A stretch of DNA of 64,000 nucleotides, taken from positions 2,972,501-3,036,500 of the forward strand of contig JAUCFP010000006.1 of assembly GCA_030348385.1 (NCBI GenBank), in the 5' to 3' direction. Source of the DNA: Cytobacillus sp. NJ13 (GTDB lineage: Bacteria > Bacillota > Bacilli > Bacillales > Cytobacillaceae). The position numbers and the translations under genes were made by a program. Shown one piece after another: positions 7,712-16,083 of this stretch. A model generated the notes under the pieces. It searched no databases. It was not told where the DNA came from and saw nothing but the letters and a program-made list of their open reading frames with translations. Position 1 is the first letter of the stretch. Each line of letters starts with the position of its first letter.

Positions 7712-8323
7712 TTATAGATTGCTTACATGTATTTGGTAGGCTTTATAAGATAGAAATATGGATATCAGCAACGTACAAATTAATACTAAAAAGAAACCAA
7801 TAAGGACTAGATCCGGTGGCAGGAACACACAAAAAAGCATGGTTAATCCCCCAATAATCAACGGAAGAGCTAAAGGGCGCACAGCGATGTTCCATGCTTG
7901 ATGAGCAGATTGAGTTAATTCTGAGGATGTGCGGGAAATTTCTAATTGAAATCTGGGAAGAGTATTTGCTGTGGTGATAAGGACAATTCCTACACTTAAT
8001 GGCACTAATAAAATGAAGTTGACTTCAATGCCAAGCACTAAAAGAATGAAGCCGAAATGAAGTAATGCCAATATTAAGCTTAGAGACAAAAATATACTTT
8101 CAAATCCTTTTTTATATCGCAGATAAGAACTATGGGTTTTTATCATTTTTGGAAGAAAAAATAAGCTGCTGTTTACAATGATCATCGTAAAAGGAATACT
8201 AAATAATATTACAGGCAATGGCCCATATCCCGTTGCTTCTAATGCCAAATTTGAGCCATATAAATATATGCTTACACCAAAAGCAAAAAGGATTAAAATA
8301 ATGATGAAGAATTTTTTAAGCAT
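7712..8323 (-). CDS. SdpI-like membrane immunity protein
   Basis: A 203-aa protein with six hydrophobic segments, the layout and length of Bacillus SdpI/YfhL-type proteins (DUF1648/SdpI family). In B. subtilis SdpI confers immunity to the SDP cannibalism toxin and sequesters the repressor SdpR at the membrane. The assignment rests mainly on context: the gene overlaps an SdpR-like ArsR repressor gene by one base (TAATG). No sdpABC toxin genes are present in the window. Sequence similarity within the family is loose, so the toxin recognised is unknown. Confidence 0.72.
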   Translation of the reverse strand: MLKKFFIIILILFAFGVSIYLYGSNLALEATGYGPLPVILFSIPFTMIIVNSSLFFLPKMIKTHSSYLRYKKGFESIFLSLSLILALLHFGFILLVLGIEVNFILLVPLSVGIVLITTANTLPRFQLEISRTSSELTQSAHQAWNIAVRPLALPLIIGGLTMLFCVFLPPDLVLIGFFLVLICTLLISIFLSYKAYQIHVSNL

Positions 8324-8601
8324 TAATCATTCCCCTTTGTATTAGATTGAAATTGAACAATCCATTTTAGAACTTCCTGAAATACTGTTGAATTTAAAGA
8401 ATAATAAACATATTGCCCCCTTTTCACGGAATATACCAGCTCAGCATTTTTCAAAACAGACAAATGCTGAGATACACCTGCTTTACTCATTTCAAAATGC
8501 TGTGCAATTTCTCCGGCTGTCAAATCTCCATTCCTTAAGAGATCCAATATCCTCCTTCTGTTTTCGTCAGATAGTGCCTTAAACAAATCATTGATGGCCA
8601 A
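8323..8601 (-). CDS. ArsR family autorepressor, SdpR-like
   Basis: A 92-aa winged-helix protein. The core (LFKALSDENRRRILDLL, then TAGEIAQHFEMSKAGVSQHLSVLK, then GQYVYYSLNSTVFQE) follows B. subtilis SdpR closely. It lacks the Cys metal-binding motif of metal-sensing ArsR members. The TTG start is fixed by GGAGG 9 bases upstream. An AT-rich region with repeated ACTTAA units (8631-8650) lies upstream and may be its operator. The next gene is SdpI-like, matching the sdpRI operon where SdpR represses its own operon. Confidence 0.85.
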   Translation of the reverse strand: MAINDLFKALSDENRRRILDLLRNGDLTAGEIAQHFEMSKAGVSQHLSVLKNAELVYSVKRGQYVYYSLNSTVFQEVLKWIVQFQSNTKGND

Positions 8602-8697
8602 GTATTAAACCTCCATTAACATTTAAGCATTTACTTAATTACTTAAATTATATATAAATGGATTAAGATGTCAATATTTTTTTCGAAATTTTGAAAA

Positions 8698-8723
8698 CCC
8701 AAGAGATAACTATGCCTCTTGGG
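8698..8723 (-). terminator. Terminator after the LytTR-permease remnant
   Basis: An eight-bp stem CCCAAGAG / CTCTTGGG. On the minus strand it is followed by TTTTC, ending the transcript from 9694. Confidence 0.75.
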
Positions 8724-8741
8724 GTTTTGTTAGATTATTAG

Positions 8742-9694
8742 CTACTTCCCGCTCCACCGAAAGAACCGCACAGCAAGCACAACAGACACGATAGCAATCG
8801 CCATCAGAACGGCCGCCTCAAAGCCAGCGCTTCGGTCCATGTTCCCCTCAGCAATTGAATCACATAATAAAGCGGAAGGATTTTAGCTGCGTATTGAAGG
8901 ACTGATGGCATCATCTCAAGAGGCAAGGTCGCTCCAGAGAGGAACAGCATCAGGTTCAGGAATAAGGAACTGATGGCTGCTGCAGACTGTGCATTTTTAG
9001 CTAGGGATGTCAGGAATAAAGCAAACGGGAAAAAGGCCAGGATGCTGATCAGCAGCGAGAGCAGCGTACTTCCGATATAAGCTGGCAGGGTCAAGTCATA
9101 CAGAAGCATGCCAAAGACCATAAGAAGCAAGGCGACGGTCCCTTGAAAGGTATGGGCGGCGAGGATTTTCCAAGGCTGAAGCGGAGTTGACTGATACCTT
9201 CTCAATACGCCTGTTTCCCTGTAATTGGTTAAGACAGTTCCCAGTTCCCTCCTGTTCATTTTCAGAATTTCTTTTATCCGTCCCACATAATGGCGTGAAG
9301 CATACTCCTTCTCCCCTGATTTAAAGTGAACACAGAGTGTTCCGTTAAAGGATGGCTCAAAATGGCTCATGGCGTAAAGATTCGCTATGACTGACTTGGA
9401 TATCCTGATAAACCGGTGGGAAGGGAGGGATTGTTCAATTTCATATAGTTTTTCTTTCACTTTAAAGATTCCTTCTGAGGTAGCAGCTGTCACTGTGTCG
9501 CCTTCTGAACGGAAATAGTTGACTTCATCAGGCTTAATTATGTGCTGGTTCTCGCCATCTTTTCCGACAATCAGGCCGGTTTCATTCTTCTTGAGGTACT
9601 CGAGGATTTCCTGGATGGCCGGGGTGATTTCTTTGCAATGGATGGTCACCGAGGTTTCTTCGTTGCGCGGATCGATGTCGAGCACGATTTTCAT
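8742..9694 (-). pseudogene. Chimera: LytTR regulator fused to C-terminal half of an ABC-2 permease, frameshifted
   Basis: The frame from 9694 starts as a LytTR-family regulator. The DNA-binding domain is at about residues 50-145 (IIKPDEVNYFRSEGDTVTAA, then HRFIRISKSVIANLYAM). After residue 148 it changes abruptly to the distal half of an ABC-2 permease (TNYRETGVLRRYQSTPL, then four hydrophobic helices). The frame stops at 8804, but a one-base shift near 8818 continues the permease C-terminus (EAAVLMAIAIVSVVLAV) to a TAG at 8742. The simplest reading is that an internal deletion removed the ABC ATPase and half the permease of a regulator-transporter operon. GGAGG sits upstream of the ATG. The LytTR half may still be expressed. 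Confidence 0.75.
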
Positions 9695-9835
9695 GAAGGG
9701 CGCTCCTCCTTTCCATCAGCTTTATAAATTTAGTATAGATGGCTAATTTCCAATTGTCACCAGAATTAAGGCGACACGCATGATAAGCATGGTAAGCTGC
9801 AGTTAATTACATCCCTCCTGCAGACATAAAAAAAA

Positions 9836-9859
9836 GCCTAAATCACGAAAGATCCAGGC
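9836..9859 (-). terminator. Terminator after yfmQ-like gene
   Basis: On the minus strand GCCTGGATC pairs with GATTTAGGC, including G-U pairs, and is followed by nine T residues. Confidence 0.75.
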
Positions 9860-9879
9860 GTCTATTTGATATTCTTATT

Positions 9880-10317
9880 TTAACTGGCCTTGATTGCCAG
9901 GGAACTGTTTTGAAGGCTATCAGAAATCAGGCTATATGCGATGACCTTTTTCCTGCGCTGTTTGACCACATCAATACGGTCCTTATAACTAAATATGAAC
10001 AGCCTGTCATCTCTTTCCAGAAACTCGATAACTATCGGGGTTCCGCAGTTCTCCGGCTGTAAAAAAAGCGGTTCGTTCCCAGGATGGATATAATGTTTCT
10101 TAATAAATATTCCTTCATTGAACTGATTGATAATCTGAAGTTTCTCCTTATCTTCCAGCCTATTATCACCAATTGTGACTGTAACCTCTTTCTCATCAAG
10201 CTTGGAATGAGTTTCAAATTTCCGGATCAGCCAATTAACCGTGCCGGTCGGCATACAGGTCAGCACGATTTTCAGCAGACTAACGAGAATAATAGGTACC
10301 AATACTGCCCATGTCAT
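9880..10317 (-). CDS. yfmQ: YfmQ family protein
   Basis: A 145-aa protein with one N-terminal membrane helix (VLVPIILVSLLKIVLTC) and a soluble C-terminal domain. Length and segments such as FETHSKLDEKEVTV, KKHYIHPGNEPLFL, and DRIDVVKQRRKKVIAYSL agree with my memory of B. subtilis YfmQ, a conserved protein of unknown function. It is followed by a terminator and preceded by another small membrane protein gene on the same strand, 22 bp away. Confidence 0.7.
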   Translation of the reverse strand: MTWAVLVPIILVSLLKIVLTCMPTGTVNWLIRKFETHSKLDEKEVTVTIGDNRLEDKEKLQIINQFNEGIFIKKHYIHPGNEPLFLQPENCGTPIVIEFLERDDRLFIFSYKDRIDVVKQRRKKVIAYSLISDSLQNSSLAIKAS

Positions 10318-10339
10318 CTTTCTTCATCTCCATCTGTAT

Positions 10340-10531
10340 TTAAATCCGCCAAATATAAACTCCGAGAGAAGCTAACCCGATAAAAATAATAACCACATAT
10401 ATTAAGGTTAAATTGGTTGTGTTCCGTTTTGTTGAACTTCCATAGTTCTCATCAGCCTTGCCTGTCAGCAGCAAAGTCGAAACCACAGCAAAAATTAAGA
10501 TCATTAGAACCAGCCCAAGCATTATTCCCAT
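10340..10531 (-). CDS. Small two-helix membrane protein
   Basis: A 63-aa protein with hydrophobic segments at about residues 2-22 and 41-61 joined by a polar NYGSSTKRNTTN linker. I placed the start at the ATG at 10531 because AGAGGTG lies 7 bases upstream. The in-frame GTG further upstream overlaps that site. There is no recognisable family. It is probably co-transcribed with the yfmQ-like gene. Confidence 0.55.
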   Translation of the reverse strand: MGIMLGLVLMILIFAVVSTLLLTGKADENYGSSTKRNTTNLTLIYVVIIFIGLASLGVYIWRI

Positions 10532-10651
10532 GCTGCGCACCTCTTCTTTTACATTTTAATAAACTTCCATAAGTAAATAATATCGCATACTAGCCAACAA
10601 TTAACCATCCAATTAGATCTAAAGTTAACCATCCACTTTCACCATATAAAA

Positions 10652-10683
10652 ATGCCGCTCCCAGCTTATAATGGGTACGGCAT
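10652..10683 (-). terminator. Terminator
   Basis: An interrupted stem ATGCCG...CCCA / TGGG...CGGCAT. On the minus strand it is followed by TTTTTATAT, ending the gene at 10698. Confidence 0.75.
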
Positions 10684-10697
10684 ACTATTCTTGGATT

Positions 10698-10928
10698 CTA
10701 CTTATCAGGCATAGAAAAAGCCGTTGAACCATACTCTTCATGTTCTAATTTTTTATGAATCTGTTCAACCACTTCCAATGCCCTTTCATGAGTGTCATAT
10801 TCCCCTAGCACTCTACTCCAATATACAAAAAAACTCCTGCTGATTATACCTTCCACTGTTTTACCTTTAACTGTTATCTCTTTCACATTGACTAAACTTC
10901 TCTTATCTTGCGTCATAACCCACAACAT
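10698..10928 (-). CDS. Conserved hypothetical small protein
   Basis: A 76-aa soluble protein. It starts with the MLWVMTQDKRSLVNV segment that I associate with a widespread uncharacterised Bacillaceae family, and contains VYWSRVLGEYDTHERALEVVEQI near the C-terminus, a likely helix. AGGAGG precedes tandem ATG codons. I chose the second for spacing. The function is unknown. It lies 9 bp downstream of a secreted-protein gene. Confidence 0.6.
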   Translation of the reverse strand: MLWVMTQDKRSLVNVKEITVKGKTVEGIISRSFFVYWSRVLGEYDTHERALEVVEQIHKKLEHEEYGSTAFSMPDK

Positions 10929-10937
10929 CATTTCCTC

Positions 10938-11330
10938 CTAACGGCTCCTTTTTAAATCTATAAAACCCACTTTTTCATCTGCTTTTCCTCTTTCCTTCCA
11001 TACAATAAAAAACAGAAGTTCGTCTTTCTGATCATAGTAACCGCAGTCACTGCACTCCCAATAATAGTTTCCTTTTTTATCAAAATCCGGATAGCCTCCT
11101 TCATAATCATCTGGGAAAATTCTATAATCCGCTCGCTCAACAGTACCTGTCCCTGTATAGCGGATCTTAATGGAGTGACTTCCTTCGAGACCAGTCAGCT
11201 TAGCATTAATTTCAACTGACCAATCCCCGTTTTCACCCGTATAACGAACTGTTTTGGTTTTTAACATTACCTCATAAATTGTAAAAATCAAGACTATAAC
11301 TAAACATAGCCATACTAGTTTCTTCTTCAT
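10938..11330 (-). CDS. Membrane-anchored or secreted hypothetical protein
   Basis: A 130-aa protein with an N-terminal KKK plus hydrophobic signal anchor (LVWLCLVIVLIFTIYEVML). The extracytoplasmic domain contains beta-rich segments and a CSDCGYYDQKDELLFF motif with two close Cys residues. I placed the start at the ATG at 11330 with AGAGGTG upstream, rather than the longer frame to 11369. No family is recognised. Confidence 0.6.
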   Translation of the reverse strand: MKKKLVWLCLVIVLIFTIYEVMLKTKTVRYTGENGDWSVEINAKLTGLEGSHSIKIRYTGTGTVERADYRIFPDDYEGGYPDFDKKGNYYWECSDCGYYDQKDELLFFIVWKERGKADEKVGFIDLKRSR

Positions 11331-11529
11331 AATAAACACCTCTGTATAAGAGATGCCCCCGTCTTCCAAAATATTACTATTAATCTACTGAGGCAATTTC
11401 ATCAATTCATTTGGCAGCTTTTCCACTGCAAGTACTTTACATTATTATAGCTGGCAGTTTAGTTTTTTGAGTAAAATCTGGAAAAATTATGTTATTATTA
11501 TCAAAGACTATTTTTAAGCGGGGATAAAA

Positions 11530-12002
11530 ATGAAGAAGCTAATAAGATTGATTATGGGAATAAGCTATTTTACCTATGTGCATTAACGGTACTGCTCTTC
11601 TTTATATCGAGAGGATTTTGGTCGGACATGCCGTTAATGGAATATATGAAGCTTTCCTCAAACCTTGTGCCCTTTAAAACAATTAATGGGTATGTGATGG
11701 CTATTTCCAATGGAAGTATGAATTTAATCATTCCTATAAAAAACCTTGCCGGCAATGTGGCTGCATTTTTGCCAATGGGAATTTTTCTGCCCTATTTTAT
11801 TAGAAGGCTAAACAAACTTAAATCATTTGCAGTTACCATGACTGTCATGGTCATTAGTGTGGAGATTATACAGCTGGTCACTAGAAGAGGCAGTTTAGAT
11901 ATTGATGACTTTATTCTAAATATTATTGGAGCTTTAATAGGGTTTGGATTATGGAAAATGATGACTGCCAGGAAATTAGAGAGAAAGCAGTCATCATTTT
12001 AA
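11530..12002 (+). pseudogene. VanZ-like membrane protein with a one-base frameshift
   Basis: The ATG at 11530 (GGGG just upstream) opens MKKLIRLIMGISYF and then stops early at 11584. The remaining VanZ-like protein (YLCALTVLLFFISRGFWSD, and later VEIIQLVTRRGSLDIDDFILNIIGA) continues in the next frame to 12002. Adding one T to the T-run at 11568-11571 restores one continuous frame of about 157 aa. The VanZ motif EIIQL-N9-DIDDFILN-xxGA is intact. VanZ proteins modulate susceptibility to glycopeptides and lipoglycopeptides. The break may be a true mutation or a homopolymer base-call error. Confidence 0.7.
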
Positions 12003-12028
12003 AAATGCCTGTTTCAAAGGAATTTACT

Positions 12029-13483
12029 TTACCTCGTACTTTTAAAGGCTAATGTAATAACCAGCAGCCCATTTATTGCAAGCATAATTACAGCCAAAAT
12101 CGTTAAAAGGGCAATATCAGGTGCAAAGACAGAGATGGAATTCCAAGGAGAAGATGTGCTAAATGTGAAAAGAGGGAATAGTGCTGCTGACAGGCCAATA
12201 AAAAGCATCCCTAAGAAAAGCCCCATTCCCTTTTTTAAAAACTTCTGGGTTCTAAATCTTTTCCATAAATAGATTGAAAGTATAACTAGCAGCAGGACAC
12301 ACCCCAGCATAATGTATTGTATGGTCAAACTATGATTAGGTACTTGTTCAGGCTCATCGCCATTTAATAGACTAATAATATGATTCTTCAGATAGTAAAG
12401 TCCATCTTCTTCTAAAATATGATTCTTATTGGTCAGAATCACGCCGCCCCAGCCGGTTTCCGGAATATAAAAGACTTCTGCATGCGAATCAGGGGTAGAA
12501 CCAGAATGCCAGATAGTTTCATTGGGAGTATCCGGATGTGATATGCGTATTCCTAAACCATAATATCGGTCTTCTCCTGTTTGGACCTGCGGTGCCATAA
12601 ATAAATCCAATGTTTTGTCACTGATAAAATGATCCGGCCCTTTCCCGCTCAATATTTTTACAAATTGAACCATATCTGCAGAACTAGCCGTAATGTATCC
12701 GTATGGTGCGCCTGCATTATCATAGGCTACAGAACTTTTCACCGGCATTCCTAACCAGGATTGATAGCCGCTGAGGTATCCATTCTTATAAGCTCCCTCC
12801 TTATTAGCTGCAGCATTTTTCATCCCTAAAGGCTCAAAGATCTGCTTTTGCATAAACTCCGCATATGACATTCCTGTTAGTTCTTCAATCAGTGCACCCA
12901 GAACTAAAAAATTGGCATTGCTGTATTGATGTTTCTCACCAGGTTCAGCAGTCAGTTCAACTTCTGAAAATTTCTTGACTTGATTCTTAATAGCATTACT
13001 GCCTGCTAACTCTTTATCAGATAGCGCCAGCCCGTCGTAGGTACTCAACCCGCTTGTTTGCGCGAGCAATTGCTCCACTGTTATTTCGGCAGCTCTCCCA
13101 TTTTTCAGGGTAAACCAGGGAAGATATTCTTGAATGCCAGCATCCAGGCGGATGGTTCCATTATCAGCTAATTTCATAATGGCCATTCCCGTTAATGATT
13201 TGCTTATGGAGCCAATCGTAAAAGGAGTTTGTTCTGTAACCTCCTCCTCTGATTCTCCAGTAACTCCCCATGATTTTGAAAAAAACAGCTCATTATTATG
13301 GACGATGGCAACTGAAGCTCCAGGAACTTGATATTCTTCAAGGTAATCCTTAATGCCCTTCTCAATTTTTGCTTCGATGACTTCATCAGCTGAAGCCGAA
13401 TTTTCAAGCAAAGTATAACTAAATGAATAGAGCAAGAAAAGAACCAATATTATCTTTAATAAACTGGACGGCAAGACTGCCAT
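12029..13483 (-). CDS. Membrane-anchored serine hydrolase, class C beta-lactamase-like
   Basis: A 484-aa protein with an N-terminal signal or anchor (LKIILVLFLLYSFSYTLL), a beta-lactamase/PBP4* domain over about residues 35-360, and four C-terminal membrane helices. The catalytic SxxK is SISK within FTIGSISKSLTGM. The YxN motif is YSN in EKHQYSNANFLVLG, and a late HSG motif (IWHSGSTPDSHAEV) replaces KTG. This layout is common in Bacillus serine hydrolases of the PbpE/FmtA/esterase type acting outside the membrane. I placed the start at 13483 after GAGAGG. The substrate is unknown. Confidence 0.85.
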   Translation of the reverse strand: MAVLPSSLLKIILVLFLLYSFSYTLLENSASADEVIEAKIEKGIKDYLEEYQVPGASVAIVHNNELFFSKSWGVTGESEEEVTEQTPFTIGSISKSLTGMAIMKLADNGTIRLDAGIQEYLPWFTLKNGRAAEITVEQLLAQTSGLSTYDGLALSDKELAGSNAIKNQVKKFSEVELTAEPGEKHQYSNANFLVLGALIEELTGMSYAEFMQKQIFEPLGMKNAAANKEGAYKNGYLSGYQSWLGMPVKSSVAYDNAGAPYGYITASSADMVQFVKILSGKGPDHFISDKTLDLFMAPQVQTGEDRYYGLGIRISHPDTPNETIWHSGSTPDSHAEVFYIPETGWGGVILTNKNHILEEDGLYYLKNHIISLLNGDEPEQVPNHSLTIQYIMLGCVLLLVILSIYLWKRFRTQKFLKKGMGLFLGMLFIGLSAALFPLFTFSTSSPWNSISVFAPDIALLTILAVIMLAINGLLVITLAFKSTR

Positions 13484-13710
13484 ATAACCTCTCCCTCTAT
13501 ATATGTTGTTGATCAACGGTTTATCCCGTTGTTGGGATGCTAAAAAATATCTATAGGCACGTTCCCTTTCTTGATTTCATCTTACCTGTATTTGGAAATG
13601 TCTATAATGAGCCTCAGCTTTATTTTCAAATAAGACTTGAGACGCAGAAGATGATCGGACTCTTTTCATCAAGATGGATAATATAGAAAATAATGTAGGT
13701 CAATAACGGG

Positions 13711-13968
13711 ATGATTGAGGGTACACATGGGGCAGGAAAACAAATAACGATGACTGCAGCGCTTAGTTTTCTTTTTCCTATAGGACTGATGGTCTCTTAT
13801 TGGCAATGATGATATTACTATTTCATACCTGCTGCGAACCTTGCTGCCTTTTTTTCTTCATTTATTGCTCTTCTTCTTTTTCAAACACAACCTCGTTATT
13901 TAGGTACATGCACTGATTGTGGGCATATGCATACTTTATCTGAGAAATTCATTTTCCAAAAGGACTGA
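13711..13968 (+). pseudogene. Remnant of a small membrane protein with a CxxC tail
   Basis: A frame from 13711 reads TMTAALSFLFPIGLMVSYWQ, then two consecutive TGA stops at 13807-13812, then continues in the same frame as YFIPAANLAAFFSSFIALLL and ends with CTDCGHMHTLSEKF at 13968. The better start signal (GAGGG then ATG at 13727, reading MGQENK) is in another frame and stops at once. The gene therefore appears to carry a frameshift and two nonsense codons. The intact ancestor would have been a two-helix protein with a C-terminal CxxC. The stop overlaps the upstream region of the cupin gene. The rest of the 13484-13710 gap shows nothing clear. Confidence 0.5.
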
Positions 13969-13974
13969 GCAGCA

Positions 13975-14586
13975 ATGGTTAAATACTTGGATTACACCTC
14001 TCCGTCTTTAAATTACTTTTTTGATGTGAACAAAAGCAATCTGATGAAAAAAGATAACCGAAACTTTATAAATGTGTTGGGTATTCAGCAATTAAACACA
14101 CTTGAAGATGTCTCGCTTCTGGATATCTATCTAAGTAAAAGCAATGTAGTAGAGCCCCATTATCACCAAAATGCTGCTGAATTAGTGTATTGTATCTCTG
14201 GGGCAGCGACTGTTTCATTGCTAAATCCATTTACAAAACAAATCCAGAACTATTACATTACACCTGGGCAAGTAGCCAATGTCCCTCAGGGCTGGTGGCA
14301 TTATGAGGTAGCTAATACCGACAGCACTCATCTGCTGGCCATCTTTAATGCGCCAACGCCGGAGGTTATCTTAGGATCTGACATTCTCAAATTAACACCT
14401 TCAAATATAATGGCACACACTTATTGTATGGATGAAAAGCAATGGAAAAAGACCGTAGCACCTGTCCAGCCTTCGGCCTTTATTGGCCCGACAAAAGACT
14501 GCAGCAGAAACGCTTATAGCCCGGAACCAAACCAGCAATACCAATACACACAGCAATATTTCCCTCCGCAGATGTATTATTATTGA
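13975..14586 (+). CDS. Cupin domain protein
   Basis: A 203-aa protein with one cupin fold at about residues 45-135. Motif 1 (EPHYHQNAAELVYCISG) supplies the metal-binding His residues and Glu. Motif 2 is VPQGWWHYEVAN. The domain resembles one half of oxalate decarboxylase-type bicupins. The C-terminal tail is rich in Gln, Tyr and Pro (NQQYQYTQQYFPPQMYYY), reminiscent of Bacillus spore coat proteins, so a coat-associated role is possible but only inferred. AAAGGACTGAG lies just upstream of the ATG. Confidence 0.75.
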   Translation: MVKYLDYTSPSLNYFFDVNKSNLMKKDNRNFINVLGIQQLNTLEDVSLLDIYLSKSNVVEPHYHQNAAELVYCISGAATVSLLNPFTKQIQNYYITPGQVANVPQGWWHYEVANTDSTHLLAIFNAPTPEVILGSDILKLTPSNIMAHTYCMDEKQWKKTVAPVQPSAFIGPTKDCSRNAYSPEPNQQYQYTQQYFPPQMYYY

Positions 14587-14594
14587 GGGTTTTT

Positions 14595-14618
14595 CAGGCA
14601 TGGATATTCCCATGCCTG
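14595..14618. terminator. Terminator after cupin gene
   Basis: A nine-bp stem CAGGCATGG / CCATGCCTG with a 6-base loop, followed by TCTTCT. It lies between convergent genes. Confidence 0.8.
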
Positions 14619-14633
14619 TCTTCTAAGGGTTTC

Positions 14634-15341
14634 TTAGCATATACAAGACTTCCGCTTAAACCCAACCCGCTTTTTCGACTCCACCTTCTCAATATATTCC
14701 TTGGCTAAAGGAACTTTACAGGCAGAGTTTCCGACATCCACATGCACTTTTCCGATATGCGCAGCGACATTCTTTGCTTCCGCATTCAGCTCCGGTACAT
14801 AAGAGCCCACTGAGATGACAAAGCCATTCATCACATACCTTACTCGGTTTTTTTCTTCATGAATGGTATTCTTAACTTTATTCAATAATGCTCTTATTTC
14901 ACTGACATCCAGCTCATCATCAGGTGTGATCGATACATAATTGGAATACGTGCTCCAGCCGCAAACCGAAACCATTTCATCCTCCGATTTGATCCACTCT
15001 CGGGCCAATTCTAGAGCATAATTACTTTCCGCTGCCACCTGGGCAACTGTATACTCCGCAGCCATGTACCAATATGCCTTCTCAGCCCAACCCTGTAAAG
15101 TCTCTTTTGTCATTAGCTTCGGATTGACAGATAGCCCTGCCAAATACATCGCATCATGATTTCCTGACTCATATAATTGAAGTGCCAGCTCATGATCCTT
15201 CTTTACATGCTTCACCAGCTTTTTCAAATCTCCAACCTTCACGCCAAAAAAAGGTTCCTTCGCCCCGTGATTCATGAAGATCCGCTTCGTTTGCTCTGTA
15301 CCAAGCTCCTCTAGCTTTTGCATGATTTCTTCGTAAGTCAT
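14634..15341 (-). CDS. DNA alkylation repair protein, AlkD-like HEAT-repeat family
   Basis: A 235-aa all-helical protein. Segments such as EELGTEQTKRIFMNHGAKEPFFGVKVGDLKKL and later the W-rich AEKAYWYMAAEYTVAQVA are typical of the AlkD/DNA_alkylation HEAT-like family, which in studied members excises N3- and N7-alkylated bases. A Trp and an Asp expected in the AlkD active site cannot be located with certainty here, so activity is not assured. I chose the ATG at 15341 with GAAAGGG upstream. An in-frame extension to 15392 overlaps the region of a separate small frame. Confidence 0.8.
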   Translation of the reverse strand: MTYEEIMQKLEELGTEQTKRIFMNHGAKEPFFGVKVGDLKKLVKHVKKDHELALQLYESGNHDAMYLAGLSVNPKLMTKETLQGWAEKAYWYMAAEYTVAQVAAESNYALELAREWIKSEDEMVSVCGWSTYSNYVSITPDDELDVSEIRALLNKVKNTIHEEKNRVRYVMNGFVISVGSYVPELNAEAKNVAAHIGKVHVDVGNSACKVPLAKEYIEKVESKKRVGFKRKSCIC

Positions 15342-15354
15342 CTCTTTCACCCTT

Positions 15355-15549
15355 TCAAACAATAGCCGCCTTTTCATTATCGGCTTTTTCATTTACTTTA
15401 AGCCAATTTCCCCTTAAAAGGCTCTTGTCACCAAGCTGAATAGAGTTACGTAAAGGAAAAAATAAGCTATATATTGTGGCTAAGTTGAGCTTTTCAACAG
15501 CAGTCATTAATTTTCTTCCAACAAACGGATTATGGATTAATTTCGTCAC
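15355..15549 (-). CDS. Possible small membrane protein, doubtful
   Basis: A 64-aa frame from a GTG at 15549. The same frame is open further upstream and encodes a hydrophobic segment (LFILLFVSIQIFWAV), but no convincing start or ribosome binding site is present. The amino-acid composition looks protein-like. It may be the tail of a broken gene joined to the truncated methyltransferase at 15617-15850. Confidence 0.3.
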   Translation of the reverse strand: MTKLIHNPFVGRKLMTAVEKLNLATIYSLFFPLRNSIQLGDKSLLRGNWLKVNEKADNEKAAIV

Positions 15550-15616
15550 TGCCCAGAAAATCTGTATGCTGACAAACAGGAGAATGAATAGATTCCTTCA
15601 AACCAACCCCTCATGA

Positions 15617-15850
15617 TCATATTTGCTGACACACCCCCATTGATTTCTCCCTTGCAAGGTCTAACATTCCACTATGGGCATCAACTCCAATCAGATGATG
15701 GCCCTTCCTGGCCAGCGGAATGGTCGCCCGTCCTGTCCCGCAGGCTAAATCTATGATGGGCCCACCCGTTTTTGAAGCCCATTTCAGCAGATAGGATTTA
15801 TTCTCTTTATCATATAAAATCGGAACATTGTATTCTTCTGTATTTTTCAT
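15617..15850 (-). pseudogene. Truncated class I SAM methyltransferase (N-terminal fragment)
   Basis: A 77-aa frame containing methyltransferase motif I (IIDLACGTGRATIPLARKG) and the acidic end of strand beta2 (LIGVDAHSGMLDLAREKS), then stopping after a few unrelated residues. A full enzyme would need about 150 more residues, none of which follow in any frame. It is best read as a deletion remnant. Confidence 0.75.
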
Positions 15851-16064
15851 AATATCCCGATTTATTTCTCCTTTCTATCTTCATATGAAGTTTCACTTCT
15901 AGCTTCAATTCTTTGGGGTCCCTGCTGCTTTTCCCGACCAGCCCATTATCCATGTCATGAATTGGGGTAAAGTTACTGCCTGATATGTCTCTTCTGGACT
16001 TAAGCATGCGAAAAAGAATATAAATCAGCAAACCTATTACTGCGATTAATAAAATATAGTGCAC
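15810..16064 (-). CDS. Small single-pass membrane protein
   Basis: An 84-aa product from a GTG at 16064, set by GAGGTGG 5 bases upstream. There is one N-terminal helix (YILLIAVIGLLIYILF) followed by a basic soluble tail. Its 3-prime end overlaps the methyltransferase fragment by 41 bases, so the tail may be altered. No family is recognised. It follows the 32-aa TatA-like frame by 19 bp. Confidence 0.5.
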   Translation of the reverse strand: MHYILLIAVIGLLIYILFRMLKSRRDISGSNFTPIHDMDNGLVGKSSRDPKELKLEVKLHMKIERRNKSGYYEKYRRIQCSDFI

Positions 16065-16083
16065 TTTTGCCACCTCATATCCA

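Noticed and set aside
8743..9694. LytTR-permease region as an ordinary intact gene
   Set aside because: Permease homology continues past the stop in another frame, so it is a frameshifted chimera.
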